A DNA stretch of 61,141 bases from JAMZMI01 sp047632435 (GCA_047632435.1 JBLICU010000010.1:1-61141), one strand, 5' to 3'. Shown: positions 23,709 through 32,741, counted from the stretch's first letter. Made by a program: numbers and translations. Notes: generated by a model from the sequence alone, not told the origin.

Positions 23709-24122
23709 TTATATAAGGAAAGACTGAAACAAAACCTGAATATCCTGTTTCGGAAGGGGAGGAGAATAATATGTGTAATGAGGAGCTTCTTTTTCAGAAG
23801 CAATAGGTAATTGTAAGAATGAATTAATAAAGGCAGCTACAAACTCAAAATTTAAATAGGTTTCATTAATGGTGGGTTTGAAGTCGTCATTAACTTCTAT
23901 CGAAGTATATTCATTTTGACAGCAAGGTGTTTTCTCAAAATATGGAAAAGAGTCTGCATCGTGTTCTTCATCCATGCCAGCCATACCGCAATCAAGGTGC
24001 TGATGTCCTATCATCAGTTCACTTTTAACAGCAAGTCCCCCACAAAAATGGGTACCAACTGCAAAACTCAAATGGCTTGCAAGTAGGATAAACGCTAAAG
24101 ATATGGAGATGAGTTTATTCAC
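23709..24122 (-). CDS. HYC_CC_PP-type small membrane/secreted protein
   Basis: About 137 residues. A signal or anchor segment (KLISISLAFILLASHLSFAV) is followed by 'GTHFCGG', a His/Cys/Met-containing stretch (IGHQHLDCGMAGMDEEHDAD), 'TPCCQNEY' and a C-terminal 'SPPLPKQDIQVLFQSFLI'. The HxC, CC and PP motifs are those of the HYC_CC_PP family, found next to heavy-metal efflux genes in Bacteroidota; a periplasmic copper-binding or sensing role is inferred. I prefer the GTG at 24122 because it gives a clean signal peptide and a TATATTTG -7-like box (24130-24137) lies just upstream. An ATG at 24164 would add 14 residues. It probably heads the cusA operon. Confidence 0.78.
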   Translation of the reverse strand: MNKLISISLAFILLASHLSFAVGTHFCGGLAVKSELMIGHQHLDCGMAGMDEEHDADSFPYFEKTPCCQNEYTSIEVNDDFKPTINETYLNFEFVAAFINSFLQLPIASEKEAPHYTYYSPPLPKQDIQVLFQSFLI

Positions 24123-24360
24123 AATCAAACAAATATACGGGTTACCTATATAAAGGATTTGCATTATTATCCCTATTTGTTACATAGTTATTTGATTGAC
24201 GAGACTCATCACAATGCAATTCCTAAAATAATCCCAATCTCTTATCTATTTTTTGTTACTTCATACTTATTAGATGAAAGGGCTTTTATCGGTAATGATC
24301 ATTTAGGAAAAAATATATCAAGTTAAATAAAATCAAAAGTAATGACCATACATATTCAAT

Positions 24361-24412
24361 TTAAACAAACGTTTAAAATCTTTGTTTAATCGCTAAATCT
24401 TCCTTTAATTTG
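24361..24412 (+). promoter_or_regulatory. Promoter and probable operator of the TetR-exporter operon
   Basis: The inverted repeat TTAAAC-AAAC-GTTTAA (24361-24376) is followed by TTTG (24381-24384) and TAATTTG (24406-24412), close to the Bacteroidota -33 TTTG / -7 TAnnTTTG pair with about 21 bp between. A related motif (AAATGTTTAAAACAA) occurs between the TetR stop and the TolC start (about 25058-25072). The palindrome fits binding by the TetR protein encoded just downstream and suggests autoregulation. Inferred, not tested. Confidence 0.5.
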
Positions 24413-24429
24413 CATCGAATTAGTTTATC

Positions 24430-25032
24430 ATGCGTCTCGATACCACAGAAGAAAAAATAAAATCCGCAGCAAGAACCATATTCATGAAAAAGGGATATGC
24501 CGCTACCAAAACAAGAGATATTGCTGATCATGCAGGTATCAACCTAGCATTAGTTAACTATTATTTTAGAAGTAAAGAAAAACTGTTTCATGAGATCATG
24601 ATGGAGAGCATGCAGGGCTTTTTTTCCAATATCGTAAAGGTGATTTTTGATGAAACTACTTCGCTTGAACACAAATTGGAACAGATGGCATCCGGTTATA
24701 TCGATATGTTTATCAGCCAGCCGAACATGCCCATATTTGTTTTAAGTGAGCTTCAATCAAACCCTGAAAAATTTGTCGACGAAATGGCTAATCGGACACA
24801 AATCAAACATTCTGTTTTTTTCAAGCAACTTCTTGAAAAAGCAGGAATAGATCATATACATATGATAAATCCGGCCCATATATTTATAAATTTTATGGGT
24901 TTGATGGTGTTTCCATTTGTGGCAAAACCAATGTTAATGTCTGTCACAGAATTGGATCAAGAGCATTTCAATCAACTCATGCAAGAACGTAAGAAATTGA
25001 TCCCCATGTGGATTATGAACATGCTGGAGTAA
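24430..25032 (+). CDS. TetR-family transcriptional regulator of the ABC exporter
   Basis: A 200-residue regulator. The N-terminal TetR HTH (residues about 8-55) is 'KIKSAARTIFMKKGYAATKT', 'RDIADHAGINLALVNYYFRS', 'KEKLFHEIM'. The C-terminal ligand domain is helical ('PIFVLSELQSNPEKFVDEMA', 'FFKQLLEKAGI'). It is the first gene of a same-strand series with a TolC, an adaptor, two ABC ATPases and two permeases, the arrangement of the E. coli cecR (ybiH)-ybhGFSR genes. It likely represses the exporter and releases on binding a toxic ligand. The palindrome at 24361 is a candidate operator. Confidence 0.92.
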   Translation: MRLDTTEEKIKSAARTIFMKKGYAATKTRDIADHAGINLALVNYYFRSKEKLFHEIMMESMQGFFSNIVKVIFDETTSLEHKLEQMASGYIDMFISQPNMPIFVLSELQSNPEKFVDEMANRTQIKHSVFFKQLLEKAGIDHIHMINPAHIFINFMGLMVFPFVAKPMLMSVTELDQEHFNQLMQERKKLIPMWIMNMLE

Positions 25033-25084
25033 AAAAATTTACCCCTTTGTTAATCAAATGTTTAAAACAATATTATAAACCAAT

Positions 25085-26362
25085 ATGACAACTCCACTAA
25101 CTAAATTGAAGAAGTCAAGTTTGCTGCTTCTTTTTCATTTATCCTTCTATGTGGGAATGGGACAGCAGGTTACGCTGAGTCTGGATAGCTGCCTTGTAAA
25201 AGCTGATCACAATTATCCACAAATACAGCAGTATCAGCTGTTGGAAAAAGCAAGTCAATATTCCCTTGAGAATGCACAAAAAGGCAAACTACCGCAGGTT
25301 ACTTTTTTTGGTCAGGCAAGCTATCAATCCGCTGTAACTACTTTGCCAGGAGGGGGTGTTTCCGGTGCTCCAGTATTGAGCAAAGATCAATACAAACTTT
25401 ACGGTGAGATCATTCAGCCATTGACAGATCTGGCGGTCATCAATCAGCAAAAAAAGATCATTCAAACTAGCAATGAATTGAGTCGGTTGGATATCGAGGT
25501 GCAGCTTTATAAAATCAAGGAAAGAGTAAGTGATTTATTCTTTGGTGTGCTTTTGCTTCAAGGTCAGCAGAAACAAACGGCCATAACCAAAAGTGACCTG
25601 GAAGCAGGTCTGGATCGTATTCAGGCAGCAGTAAAATACGGCATTTCGCTTCAAAGCAATGAAGATGTACTCATGGCCGAACTCTTATCATTGGAGCAAA
25701 AAATGATAGAACAACGTGCTGCTATGAGGTCATACTTGAAAATGCTGAGTATGTTTATAGGCGAGGATGTCAAGGAATCTATGACTTTGGTGGAACCACA
25801 ATTCCTTACTTTGACATCAACCATCAACCGACCGGAACTGACTTTTTTCAACACCAGAATCCAATCTCAAGAGCTACAAAACGAGCTATTGAGCAAAAAC
25901 AACCTACCAAAATTCAGCCTGTTTTTGCAAAGCGGGTTTGGGAGGCCGGCACTTAACTTTTTAAGTAATGACTTTCAGCCTTATTATGTCGGTGGCTTGC
26001 GTCTGTCTTGGAAGTTGTCCAATTATTATACTGCCTCTGGTCAGAAACAAACTTATTCGATCAATCAAGACATGATTAATGTGGAAAGGGAGACGTTTCT
26101 TTTTAACACCAATTTGTCTCTGACAAACCAACTCACCGAACTGGAGAAAATGGATGAATTGATTGCCCAAGATCTAAAGATCATTGTGCTGAGGGAACGC
26201 ATCATCAACACATCCAAAGACCAATTGGCCAATGGCGTGATCACCTCTAATGATTACAAAACGTCCGTAAGAGCATCAAATCTGGCACGTGAGAAAATGA
26301 TTTTCCACGAAATAGAGCGCCTTAAAATTCAAAACAATTACAAACTGACTTCAGGTAACTGA
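25085..26362 (+). CDS. TolC-family outer-membrane channel of the ABC exporter
   Basis: A 425-residue outer-membrane efflux protein. A signal peptide (SLLLLFHLSFYVGMGQ) is followed by 'VTLSLDSCLVKADHNYPQI', the usual OMF opening, then long helices ('SQYSLENAQKGKLPQVTFFG', 'NQQKKIIQTSNEL') and a second half with 'LSKNNLPKFSLFLQSGFGRP' and 'GLRLSWKLSNYYT'. It gives the ABC exporter an exit through the outer membrane. The start is 52 bp after the TetR stop and the adaptor follows by 17 bp. Confidence 0.9.
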   Translation: MTTPLTKLKKSSLLLLFHLSFYVGMGQQVTLSLDSCLVKADHNYPQIQQYQLLEKASQYSLENAQKGKLPQVTFFGQASYQSAVTTLPGGGVSGAPVLSKDQYKLYGEIIQPLTDLAVINQQKKIIQTSNELSRLDIEVQLYKIKERVSDLFFGVLLLQGQQKQTAITKSDLEAGLDRIQAAVKYGISLQSNEDVLMAELLSLEQKMIEQRAAMRSYLKMLSMFIGEDVKESMTLVEPQFLTLTSTINRPELTFFNTRIQSQELQNELLSKNNLPKFSLFLQSGFGRPALNFLSNDFQPYYVGGLRLSWKLSNYYTASGQKQTYSINQDMINVERETFLFNTNLSLTNQLTELEKMDELIAQDLKIIVLRERIINTSKDQLANGVITSNDYKTSVRASNLAREKMIFHEIERLKIQNNYKLTSGN

Positions 26363-26379
26363 TATTAAATACTAACAAA

Positions 26380-27273
26380 ATGAACAAGACCTTATACCTA
26401 CTTTTGATCATCAGCACATTGTTAAGTGCCTGTGGTGAGACCACCAATTCCTATGATGCAACGGGTTCTTTTGAAGCAGATGAAACCATCATTTCGGCGG
26501 AAGCCAGCGGAACCCTCTTGACATTTATTGCCGAAGAAGGCCAACAAATTAAAAAGGGAGTCCTTGTTGGCACCATTGACACGACACAATTGTATCTGTC
26601 TAAAAAACAGTTGAATGCACAGATAGCTGCCGTACTGAGTCGCAAGCCCAATATCTCCGCACAGCTTTCTGCTTTAAATGAACAACTCAAATCTGCTGAA
26701 AAAGAGCAGGTTAGGATCAGTAACCTCTTGAAAGCAGATGCAGCCACTCCCAAACAATTGGATGATGTGGATGCACAAATTGCAATTGTCAAAGCCAATA
26801 TCAGAGCCACTAATTCTACACTGAATACCAATACGGAAAGCCTGAATCAGGAAATAGGACCTATCAAGGTGCAGATTGAGCAAATCAACGATCAGATCAA
26901 AAAAAGCCTGTTGATCAATCAGGTTGCCGGCACCATATTGATGACCTATGTGGAGCCATTTGAGCAAGTCGCGAGAGGAACCCCTCTTTATAAAATAGCA
27001 GACCTGACCAACATGACTCTCAAAGTTTACATCACTGGCAATCAGCTACCTCAAATCAAACTGAATCAAGAGTTGAAGGTATATACCGATGATGGCAATG
27101 ACGGCTACAAGGAAACTCAGGGCACTATATACTGGATCAGCGATAAAGCCGAATTCACACCCAAAACAGTACAAACCAAAGATGAACGCGCCAATAAAGT
27201 ATACGCTATCAAAGTACGTGTGAAAAATGAAGGTGACTATAAGATTGGTATGTACGGTGAAGTCAATTTTTGA
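26380..27273 (+). CDS. HlyD/YbhG-type periplasmic adaptor lipoprotein
   Basis: A 297-residue membrane-fusion protein with a lipoprotein signal (LIISTLLSACGE, Cys18). The two halves of the lipoyl-like domain are 'GSFEADETIISAEASGTLLT', 'GQQIKKGVLVGTID' and 'NQVAGTILMTYVEPFEQVAR'. A coiled-coil hairpin lies between them (about 80-175, 'QIAAVLSRKPNISAQLSALN'). The beta-barrel segment ends 'VYAIKVRVKNEGDYKIGMYG'. It links the inner-membrane ABC permeases to the TolC protein. The equivalent E. coli gene is ybhG. Overlap and spacing support one operon. Confidence 0.9.
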   Translation: MNKTLYLLLIISTLLSACGETTNSYDATGSFEADETIISAEASGTLLTFIAEEGQQIKKGVLVGTIDTTQLYLSKKQLNAQIAAVLSRKPNISAQLSALNEQLKSAEKEQVRISNLLKADAATPKQLDDVDAQIAIVKANIRATNSTLNTNTESLNQEIGPIKVQIEQINDQIKKSLLINQVAGTILMTYVEPFEQVARGTPLYKIADLTNMTLKVYITGNQLPQIKLNQELKVYTDDGNDGYKETQGTIYWISDKAEFTPKTVQTKDERANKVYAIKVRVKNEGDYKIGMYGEVNF

Positions 27274-27486
27274 GACCTGGAATCATGAATGGAGACATAA
27301 GATTTTGAATCGATCCAACTTAAAATGAATTTAAAATCTAGGTACCAATTTCTAACGCTCTGACGAATCGGTGACCTTTTAAAAACAATTAAATACACAT
27401 TAAATGTCCATAAGCCCAAGGCATACCATCCACAAATCATTAGGATTTGAATACATATCATTAATCAATGGCCAAATTTTATTCAC

Positions 27487-28389
27487 ATGAAAGATGTCAT
27501 TTTGGAAGGGATCAGCAAGTCGTACGGCAAAGAAGAAAAACCTGCTGTACAGGATATTTCACTCGAAGTTGAAGCAGGGGAGCTGTTTGGCCTGATTGGG
27601 CCAGATGGAGCGGGCAAAACCACGCTCTTCCGGATTCTCACTACACTGCTTCTCGCAGATAGTGGCAGGGCAAAGGTGAATGGCTATGATGTGGTCAACG
27701 ACTACAAAACCATCCGCAGTAAAATTGGGTACATGCCGGGTAAATTTTCCCTTTATCAGGACCTTACGGTGTTGGAAAACCTGAACTTTTTCGCCAATAT
27801 ATTTCAAACCTCTATCTCGGAAAACTATGAACTGATCAAAGATATCTATGTTCAGATTGAGCCATTCAAAGATAGAAGGGCAGGGAAACTATCTGGAGGA
27901 ATGAAACAAAAATTGGCCTTGTGTTGTGCGCTCATCCACCGACCGACTGTTTTGTTTCTGGATGAACCAACCACCGGAGTGGATGCTGTCTCCAGAAAGG
28001 AGTTTTGGGAAATGCTTAAGCGATTGAAAGAGCAAGGCATAACCATCATGGTATCAACACCTTATATGGATGAGGCGAGCCTTTGTGAAAAGATCGCATT
28101 GATTCAGGAAGGTGAAATCCTATCGGTCAATACGCCGGAAAAAATCATCACAGAATTTCCAAAGAAACTCTTTGCTGTTAGCTCAAACGAAATGGGTCGA
28201 CTGCTTAAAGAATTGAGAGCCAGTGAGCTGGTAGACAGCTCCAATGCCTTCGGGAATGTGCACCACGTGACTTTGCGTGATGATAATGTCAAGTTGAAAG
28301 AGGACTTGCTCAAAAGCTTGTCTATGAAAGATGTAACCATGTTGACCATCGAGCCGACCATTGAAGACTGTTTCATTAACCTGATGTAG
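27487..28389 (+). CDS. ABC exporter ATPase, first of two (YbhF N-half-like)
   Basis: A 300-residue nucleotide-binding subunit. Walker A is 'GPDGAGKTT' (about 37-45), signature 'LSGGMKQKLALC' (about 137), Walker B 'VLFLDEPTTGVD' (about 155). The C-terminal 80 residues are an extra regulatory tail (DUF4162-like region, 'ITEFPKKLFAVSSNEMGR'). In E. coli YbhF two such ATPases are fused; here they are separate genes 2 bp apart. It pairs with the next ATPase to power the two permeases. Confidence 0.93.
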   Translation: MKDVILEGISKSYGKEEKPAVQDISLEVEAGELFGLIGPDGAGKTTLFRILTTLLLADSGRAKVNGYDVVNDYKTIRSKIGYMPGKFSLYQDLTVLENLNFFANIFQTSISENYELIKDIYVQIEPFKDRRAGKLSGGMKQKLALCCALIHRPTVLFLDEPTTGVDAVSRKEFWEMLKRLKEQGITIMVSTPYMDEASLCEKIALIQEGEILSVNTPEKIITEFPKKLFAVSSNEMGRLLKELRASELVDSSNAFGNVHHVTLRDDNVKLKEDLLKSLSMKDVTMLTIEPTIEDCFINLM

Positions 28390-28391
28390 CC

Positions 28392-29138
28392 ATGACTGAC
28401 GAAAAAGTAATAACGACCAACAAACTCACAAAGCGCTTCGGTGATTTTGTGGCAGCCAATGAGATCACTTTAGACGTCTACAAAGGAGAGATCTTCGGTT
28501 TTCTGGGTGCCAATGGTGCAGGAAAAACCACGGCCATGCGCATGTTGTGCGGACTATCCATTCCTTCATCTGGACAAGCCACAGTGGCTGGATTTGATGT
28601 ATATCGGGAAACAGAAAAGATCAAGGCCAATATTGGTTATATGAGTCAGAAATTCTCGCTTTATGAAGATCTGACAGTGGAAGAAAATATCAGATTCTTT
28701 GGAGGCATTTACGGTATTGCCAGAAAAGATATCAAGAAGCGCACGACCCAATTGCTTGAGAAATTGCAGCTAGAGAAAGACAAAGATGCTTTGGTGGGCA
28801 GTCTTCCTTTGGGCTGGAAACAGAAGCTGGCGTTTTCGGTAGCCATCTTTCACAACCCCAAAATCGTGTTTCTGGACGAGCCCACAGGGGGAGTGGATCC
28901 AGTCACCAGAAGACAATTCTGGGATTTGATCTATGAAGCGTCTGACAATGGAATCACCGTATTTGTGACCACCCACTACATGGATGAAGCAGAATATTGT
29001 AACCGCGTTTCCATGATGGTAGATGGCTATGTGAAAGCGCTGGATACTCCGGCCAATTTGAAACAAAGCCATGGTGCCGATTCCATGGATGAGGTTTTTT
29101 ATGAACTGGCCAGAGGCGCACAACGAAAAGGAGACTGA
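28392..29138 (+). CDS. ABC exporter ATPase, second of two (YbhF C-half-like)
   Basis: A 248-residue nucleotide-binding subunit: Walker A 'GANGAGKTTAMRMLCGL', Walker B 'IVFLDEPTGGVDPVTR', switch His in 'FVTTHYMDEAEYC'. The signature is the unusual 'LPLGWKQKLAF' instead of LSGG. The same variant occurs in the second half of YbhF-type proteins, so the two ATPases probably form an asymmetric heterodimer with one weaker site. The stop is one base before the permease start. Confidence 0.93.
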   Translation: MTDEKVITTNKLTKRFGDFVAANEITLDVYKGEIFGFLGANGAGKTTAMRMLCGLSIPSSGQATVAGFDVYRETEKIKANIGYMSQKFSLYEDLTVEENIRFFGGIYGIARKDIKKRTTQLLEKLQLEKDKDALVGSLPLGWKQKLAFSVAIFHNPKIVFLDEPTGGVDPVTRRQFWDLIYEASDNGITVFVTTHYMDEAEYCNRVSMMVDGYVKALDTPANLKQSHGADSMDEVFYELARGAQRKGD

Positions 29139-29139
29139 A

Positions 29140-30243
29140 ATGAAACAATTATTCACATTTATCAAAAAGGAATTCCAGCATGTGTTCAGGGATCAAAAAA
29201 CATTGCTTTTGCTCTTTGGATTGCCCATCGCACAAATTTTACTTTTTGGATTTGCGCTCACCAATGAGATCAAAGATTCCAGAATTGTCATCTGTGACTA
29301 TTCTAAAGACGCAGCTACACAGCAGATCATTGAAAAATTCAGAGCCAGTGTGCATTTTAAAATAGAAGAATCGCTCATGAGCCATTTGGAAATCGAATCT
29401 GCTTTCAAAAAGGGAAAGGTGAAAATGGCTATAGTCTTTCCTCAAAATTTTGAGCGTGATCTTAAACATCAAAAAACCGCTCAGGTACAATTGATTGCCG
29501 ATGCTTCTGATCCTAACACCGCAACTGCTTTGTCCAATTATGCATCGGCTATTTTACTGGACTTTCAGCAAAGCCAAAGCACAGCCAGACCAAACATGCA
29601 GATCAATCTGGTGACCCGAAATATCTACAATCCAGAACTGAAAGGCACCACGAATTTTGTACCTGGGGTCATGGCACTTGTATTACTCCTCATATGTGTG
29701 CTGATGACCTCCGTATCTATTGTGAAGGAGAAAGAGAATGGTACGATGGAAATCCTGCTGGTGTCTCCGTTTAGTCCCTACATGGTCATTCTGGCCAAAT
29801 TGGTGCCTTACCTGATCCTGTCCATCGTCAACTTGTCCGTGATTCTGCTGCTGAGCGTGTTTTTGCTTGATATGCCTATTGTCGGGAGCTTGCCTCTGCT
29901 TGTTGGTGTGAGCATTGTATTCATCTTTACTGCACTTTCTTTGGGACTTTTGATCTCCAATTCCACGGATTCCCAACAGACAGCCATGCTCATTTCATTG
30001 ATGGGCATGTTGCTTCCCACCATGTTTTTTACCGGCTTCTTATTTCCATTGGAAAACATGCCAATGCCACTTCAGGTCATTGCCAATATTATCCCGTCAA
30101 AGTGGTATTACATCATCGTGAAAGATGTGATGATCAAGGGCTTGGGCGTATCAGCTATTTGGAAAGAAAGCCTGGTTCTCATTGGCATGACGGCCTTTCT
30201 ATTGACTGTAAGTATTCGACAATTTAAAATCCGTTTGGCATGA
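29140..30243 (+). CDS. ABC-2 type permease (YbhS-like)
   Basis: About 367 residues. The N-terminal membrane segment (LLLLFGLPIAQILLFGFAL) is followed by a periplasmic domain of about 150 residues, then five membrane segments from 'TNFVPGVMALVLLLICVLMT' onward, with the ABC-2 signature 'IVKEKENGTMEILLVSPFSP' and 'GFLFPLENMPMPLQVIANII'. I chose the ATG at 29140, one base after the ATPase stop, because the upstream frame translates the end of the ATPase gene. The final ATGA overlaps the next permease gene. Confidence 0.93.
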   Translation: MKQLFTFIKKEFQHVFRDQKTLLLLFGLPIAQILLFGFALTNEIKDSRIVICDYSKDAATQQIIEKFRASVHFKIEESLMSHLEIESAFKKGKVKMAIVFPQNFERDLKHQKTAQVQLIADASDPNTATALSNYASAILLDFQQSQSTARPNMQINLVTRNIYNPELKGTTNFVPGVMALVLLLICVLMTSVSIVKEKENGTMEILLVSPFSPYMVILAKLVPYLILSIVNLSVILLLSVFLLDMPIVGSLPLLVGVSIVFIFTALSLGLLISNSTDSQQTAMLISLMGMLLPTMFFTGFLFPLENMPMPLQVIANIIPSKWYYIIVKDVMIKGLGVSAIWKESLVLIGMTAFLLTVSIRQFKIRLA

Positions 30244-31358
30244 ACACCTTGATATTTCTACTTCAAAAAGAGTTCAAACAGATTTTTCGGAATCCGACAC
30301 TCTTGCGAATGATCCTGGCTCTTCCAATCATTCAGCTTGTGGTATTGCCGCTGGCAGCCGACTATGAAATCAAAAACATCAATGTGGCCATCATCGATCA
30401 TGACCGATCTCCTTATTCCATAGAGTTGGTTTCTAAAATAGCGGCTTCCGGGTATTTCGTGTTGGTAGACTATAGTCATGATTTTGAAATAGGATTTGAA
30501 CACCTGGAGTCAGATGCGGCTGATGTAGTGGTGGAGATTCCACAGGATTTTGAACGCAACCTGGTCACAGAAAACAAGGAAAGCATTTTCCTTTCTATCA
30601 ATGCCATCAATGGTACCAAAGCTTCCGTAGGTGGAGGTTATTTGTCTCGTGTGATCACCGACTTCAATCAGGAAATACGGCTCGACTGGAACAACAAGCA
30701 GCCACCAAAAGGTGCCATACTGGATATTGTCACCATCAATCGCTTCAACCCTTTGCTGAATTACAAGTTTTTCATGGTGCCAGGCATCCTGGTGATTCTG
30801 GTGACCATGATCGGTGCGTACATGTGTGCGCTCAATATCGTGAAAGAAAAGGAAGTAGGCACCATCGAACAAATCAATGTGACACCAATCAAGAAGCACC
30901 TTTTTATCCTAGGAAAGCTGATTCCATTCTGGCTTATCGGCATATTTGTATTTAGTATTGGCTTGTTCATTGTGGCCCGGCTCATCTATGGGATTGTGCC
31001 ACTAGGGAGTATTTTACTCTTGTATGGCTATCTGGCACTTTATCTCACTGCAGTCGTAGGAGTGGGGCTACTCGTTTCTACCTATTCTCAGACGCAGCAG
31101 CAGGCAATGTCACTGGCTTTCTTTCTGATGATGATTTTCATTTTGATGGGCGGACTTTTTACCTCCATAGAAAGCATGCCGGCCTGGGCGCAAGTAATGG
31201 CCAGACTCAATCCAGTCACCTATTTCATAGAAGCCATCCGCATGATTGTAATGAAGGGCAGTGGAATCAAAGATATTTCCGTGCAGATTTACGCTATGAT
31301 CGGATTTGCCATTTTCTTTAATGGCTGGGCTGTGATCAATTACAAAAAGACAAGCTAG
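30240..31358 (+). CDS. ABC-2 type permease (YbhR-like)
   Basis: A 372-residue paralogue of the previous gene with the same topology: a first membrane segment (LLRMILALPIIQLVVLPLAA), a periplasmic domain, then 'YKFFMVPGILVILVTMIGAY', 'IVKEKEVGTIEQINVTPIKK' and 'GLFTSIESMPAWAQVMARLN'. It forms the heterodimeric channel with the upstream permease. It is the last gene of the exporter operon; no clear terminator follows. Confidence 0.93.
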   Translation: MNTLIFLLQKEFKQIFRNPTLLRMILALPIIQLVVLPLAADYEIKNINVAIIDHDRSPYSIELVSKIAASGYFVLVDYSHDFEIGFEHLESDAADVVVEIPQDFERNLVTENKESIFLSINAINGTKASVGGGYLSRVITDFNQEIRLDWNNKQPPKGAILDIVTINRFNPLLNYKFFMVPGILVILVTMIGAYMCALNIVKEKEVGTIEQINVTPIKKHLFILGKLIPFWLIGIFVFSIGLFIVARLIYGIVPLGSILLLYGYLALYLTAVVGVGLLVSTYSQTQQQAMSLAFFLMMIFILMGGLFTSIESMPAWAQVMARLNPVTYFIEAIRMIVMKGSGIKDISVQIYAMIGFAIFFNGWAVINYKKTS

Positions 31359-31934
31359 GAAACGGAAAGTAGACAAAATGATTAATTAATTGGATGACAT
31401 TGTTGATCTGCGACCAGACAGAAAACATGTCGAGATGGCAGGTAGGCCGTTTTGATAAATCGTGGCTTTTTTGCTGGAGATAATTCCTGCAACGGCAGGG
31501 GTTGTTGCAGCCGTTACAGTGGTGTTGGTAATGTTGTTTTTTGGAATTTAAGATGGTAAGCAGATGTTGGAAGCAGCTTCACTGGCCTTAGTGGTAGCGA
31601 ACTCCAGTAACTATGTGGATTTCGAAAAAGTCCTGCCGTTTTCTTCTACCCGTTGTATAGATTTGTGATAAGGTAAGCTTGCGATAGCAAGTGAAGCTGG
31701 TTCCTAGTTAGAGTGCGGTTGGTCATGAGATAATTGAGCAGCTGCACTTTTTTTATGTCTTTTTTTATCTCGCAGTTGCGCCTTTAACATTCATCGAAGT
31801 ATTTGCGAAGTGGGTGATAAATAGGGGATAGGATCTACGTGTGATGTTTTAATCGAAATATTAAATGGGAGCATAAATATTTCTAACACCCCTGTCCATT
31901 ATTAGCTGCAAATTTTCTACATTCAAAGCGGGGA
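31359..31934. other. 576 bp without an intact gene; possible protein remnant
   Basis: No intact ORF. Between about 31470 and 31640 one plus-strand frame reads 'EIIPATAGVVAAVTVVLVML', a TAA, then 'DGKQMLEAASLALVVANSSN', with 'YVDFEKVLPF' after it. This looks like a decayed membrane protein, but I cannot assign it to a family. Confidence 0.35.
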
Positions 31935-31965
31935 ATAAAAAAAGGCGAGAGTCGCCTCCCGCCTT
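31935..31965 (-). terminator. Intrinsic terminator of the minus-strand ncRNA
   Basis: In transcript sense AAGGCGGGAG-GCGA-CTCTCGCCTT (31965-31942) makes a 10-bp stem with a tetraloop and one G-U pair, followed by seven Us. It has no protein gene upstream on this strand. Confidence 0.85.
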
Positions 31966-32132
31966 AAATGTTTTCACAACGGAATAATCCTTATTGCGGA
32001 TTGAAAGCCAATCAAACCTCTTTTATGGTACATGTTATGATCTTCATCCGTTGTAATCTTACACCTATGTTGTAATCATCTCCAACAAGCAAAACGAACC
32101 AGAGCACTTTCGCTCGTTTTTCCCATCGCTTC
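31935..32132 (-). ncRNA. Probable structured non-coding RNA of about 195-200 nt
   Basis: On the minus strand an exact TACTTTTG -7 box (32145-32138) is followed six bases later by a run with many complementary segments and no ORF, ending in a strong terminator (31965-31935). Visible helices in transcript order: AAAACGA with TCGTTTT, enclosing GAGC-GAAAGT-GCTC; TTACA-ACATAGG-TGTAA; a long-range pair TTACAACGGA with TCCGTTGTGA; inside it GATTG-GCTTT-CAATC competing with AATCC-GCAATAA-GGATT; then the terminator stem. The size is like 6S RNA, but its closed-bubble shape is not evident. The identity is open. It could be a trans-acting RNA. Confidence 0.6.
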
Positions 32133-32137
32133 CTATT

Positions 32138-32145
32138 CAAAAGTA
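32138..32145 (-). promoter_or_regulatory. -7 box (TACTTTTG) of the ncRNA promoter
   Basis: An exact match to the Bacteroidota -7 consensus TAnnTTTG on the minus strand. Upstream, at roughly the -33 distance, is ACCTTTATGG, a weak match to TTTG. The transcript would start near 32132. Confidence 0.5.
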
Positions 32146-32327
32146 TAGGAATTTGCCATAAAGGTCGAAATGGTATTGGTTGCCGGAGATCGCCTCAGCA
32201 ACAGCACAGTTTGTCTGCAGGACTGACCTACCAAACAATAGAGAAAATCACGCTTCCCTAACCATCGAGCCTTGATTTAATGCAGTGAAAGGTGTAATTT
32301 CCATTCGATAACAAACCCGACTACTTT

Positions 32328-32684
32328 ATGTTAAAAGATAATATTATCTACTGGGCAGCTACTGGTCTGCTGTGTTTCATGATGACCGTGCAGGGATTTA
32401 TGAGTTTCTATGAAACTCAGCTTATCACAGATCAATACAATTCCCTCGGTTTTCCTTCATGGCTGGTTTATCCGCTTGGCATAGCCAAGCTGCTGGCAGT
32501 GGTGGCTATCCTCACCAAAAAAGTGAAACTATTGAAGACTTTGGCTTATTACGGCTTGGCCCTTGATTTTGTGATGGCCATAGGCAGTCATGTAATGGCT
32601 GGCGATGGCTTGTGGATGTATGCCTTTGTTGCATTGATCCTGCTGATCTTGTCCTATACCTACGACAGGAAATTGTACCATTGA
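32328..32684 (+). CDS. DoxX-like small membrane protein
   Basis: A 118-residue protein with four membrane segments: 'IIYWAATGLLCFMMTVQGFM', 'WLVYPLGIAKLLAVVAILT', 'LKTLAYYGLALDFVMAIGSH' and 'MYAFVALILLILSYTYDRK'. The layout and the 'YPLGIAKLLA..AIL' segment match the DoxX-like family, thought to be quinone- or redox-related membrane proteins; the function is not established. A terminator follows the stop. A fragment of a second copy lies downstream at 35838-36047. Confidence 0.85.
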   Translation: MLKDNIIYWAATGLLCFMMTVQGFMSFYETQLITDQYNSLGFPSWLVYPLGIAKLLAVVAILTKKVKLLKTLAYYGLALDFVMAIGSHVMAGDGLWMYAFVALILLILSYTYDRKLYH

Positions 32685-32710
32685 TATGGTTTTGTTTTCT
32701 GTACCAATAA

Positions 32711-32741
32711 AAAACCAGATGCAGTTTGTTTCTGGTTTTTT
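32711..32741 (+). terminator. Intrinsic terminator after the DoxX-like gene
   Basis: AAAACCAGA (32711-32719) pairs with TCTGGTTTT (32731-32739) across an 11-nt loop, followed by TT. It lies 27 bp after the stop. The A/T flanks make it potentially bidirectional. Confidence 0.75.

Noticed and set aside
31470..31640. Membrane transporter remnant of a named family
   Set aside because: The fragment looks hydrophobic and conserved, but I could not tie it to any family with confidence, so it is only described as a possible remnant.
31935..32132. 6S RNA or tmRNA
   Set aside because: The length fits 6S, but the ends do not pair into the closed-bubble form. There is no tRNA-like end or tag ORF for tmRNA, so I left the identity open.
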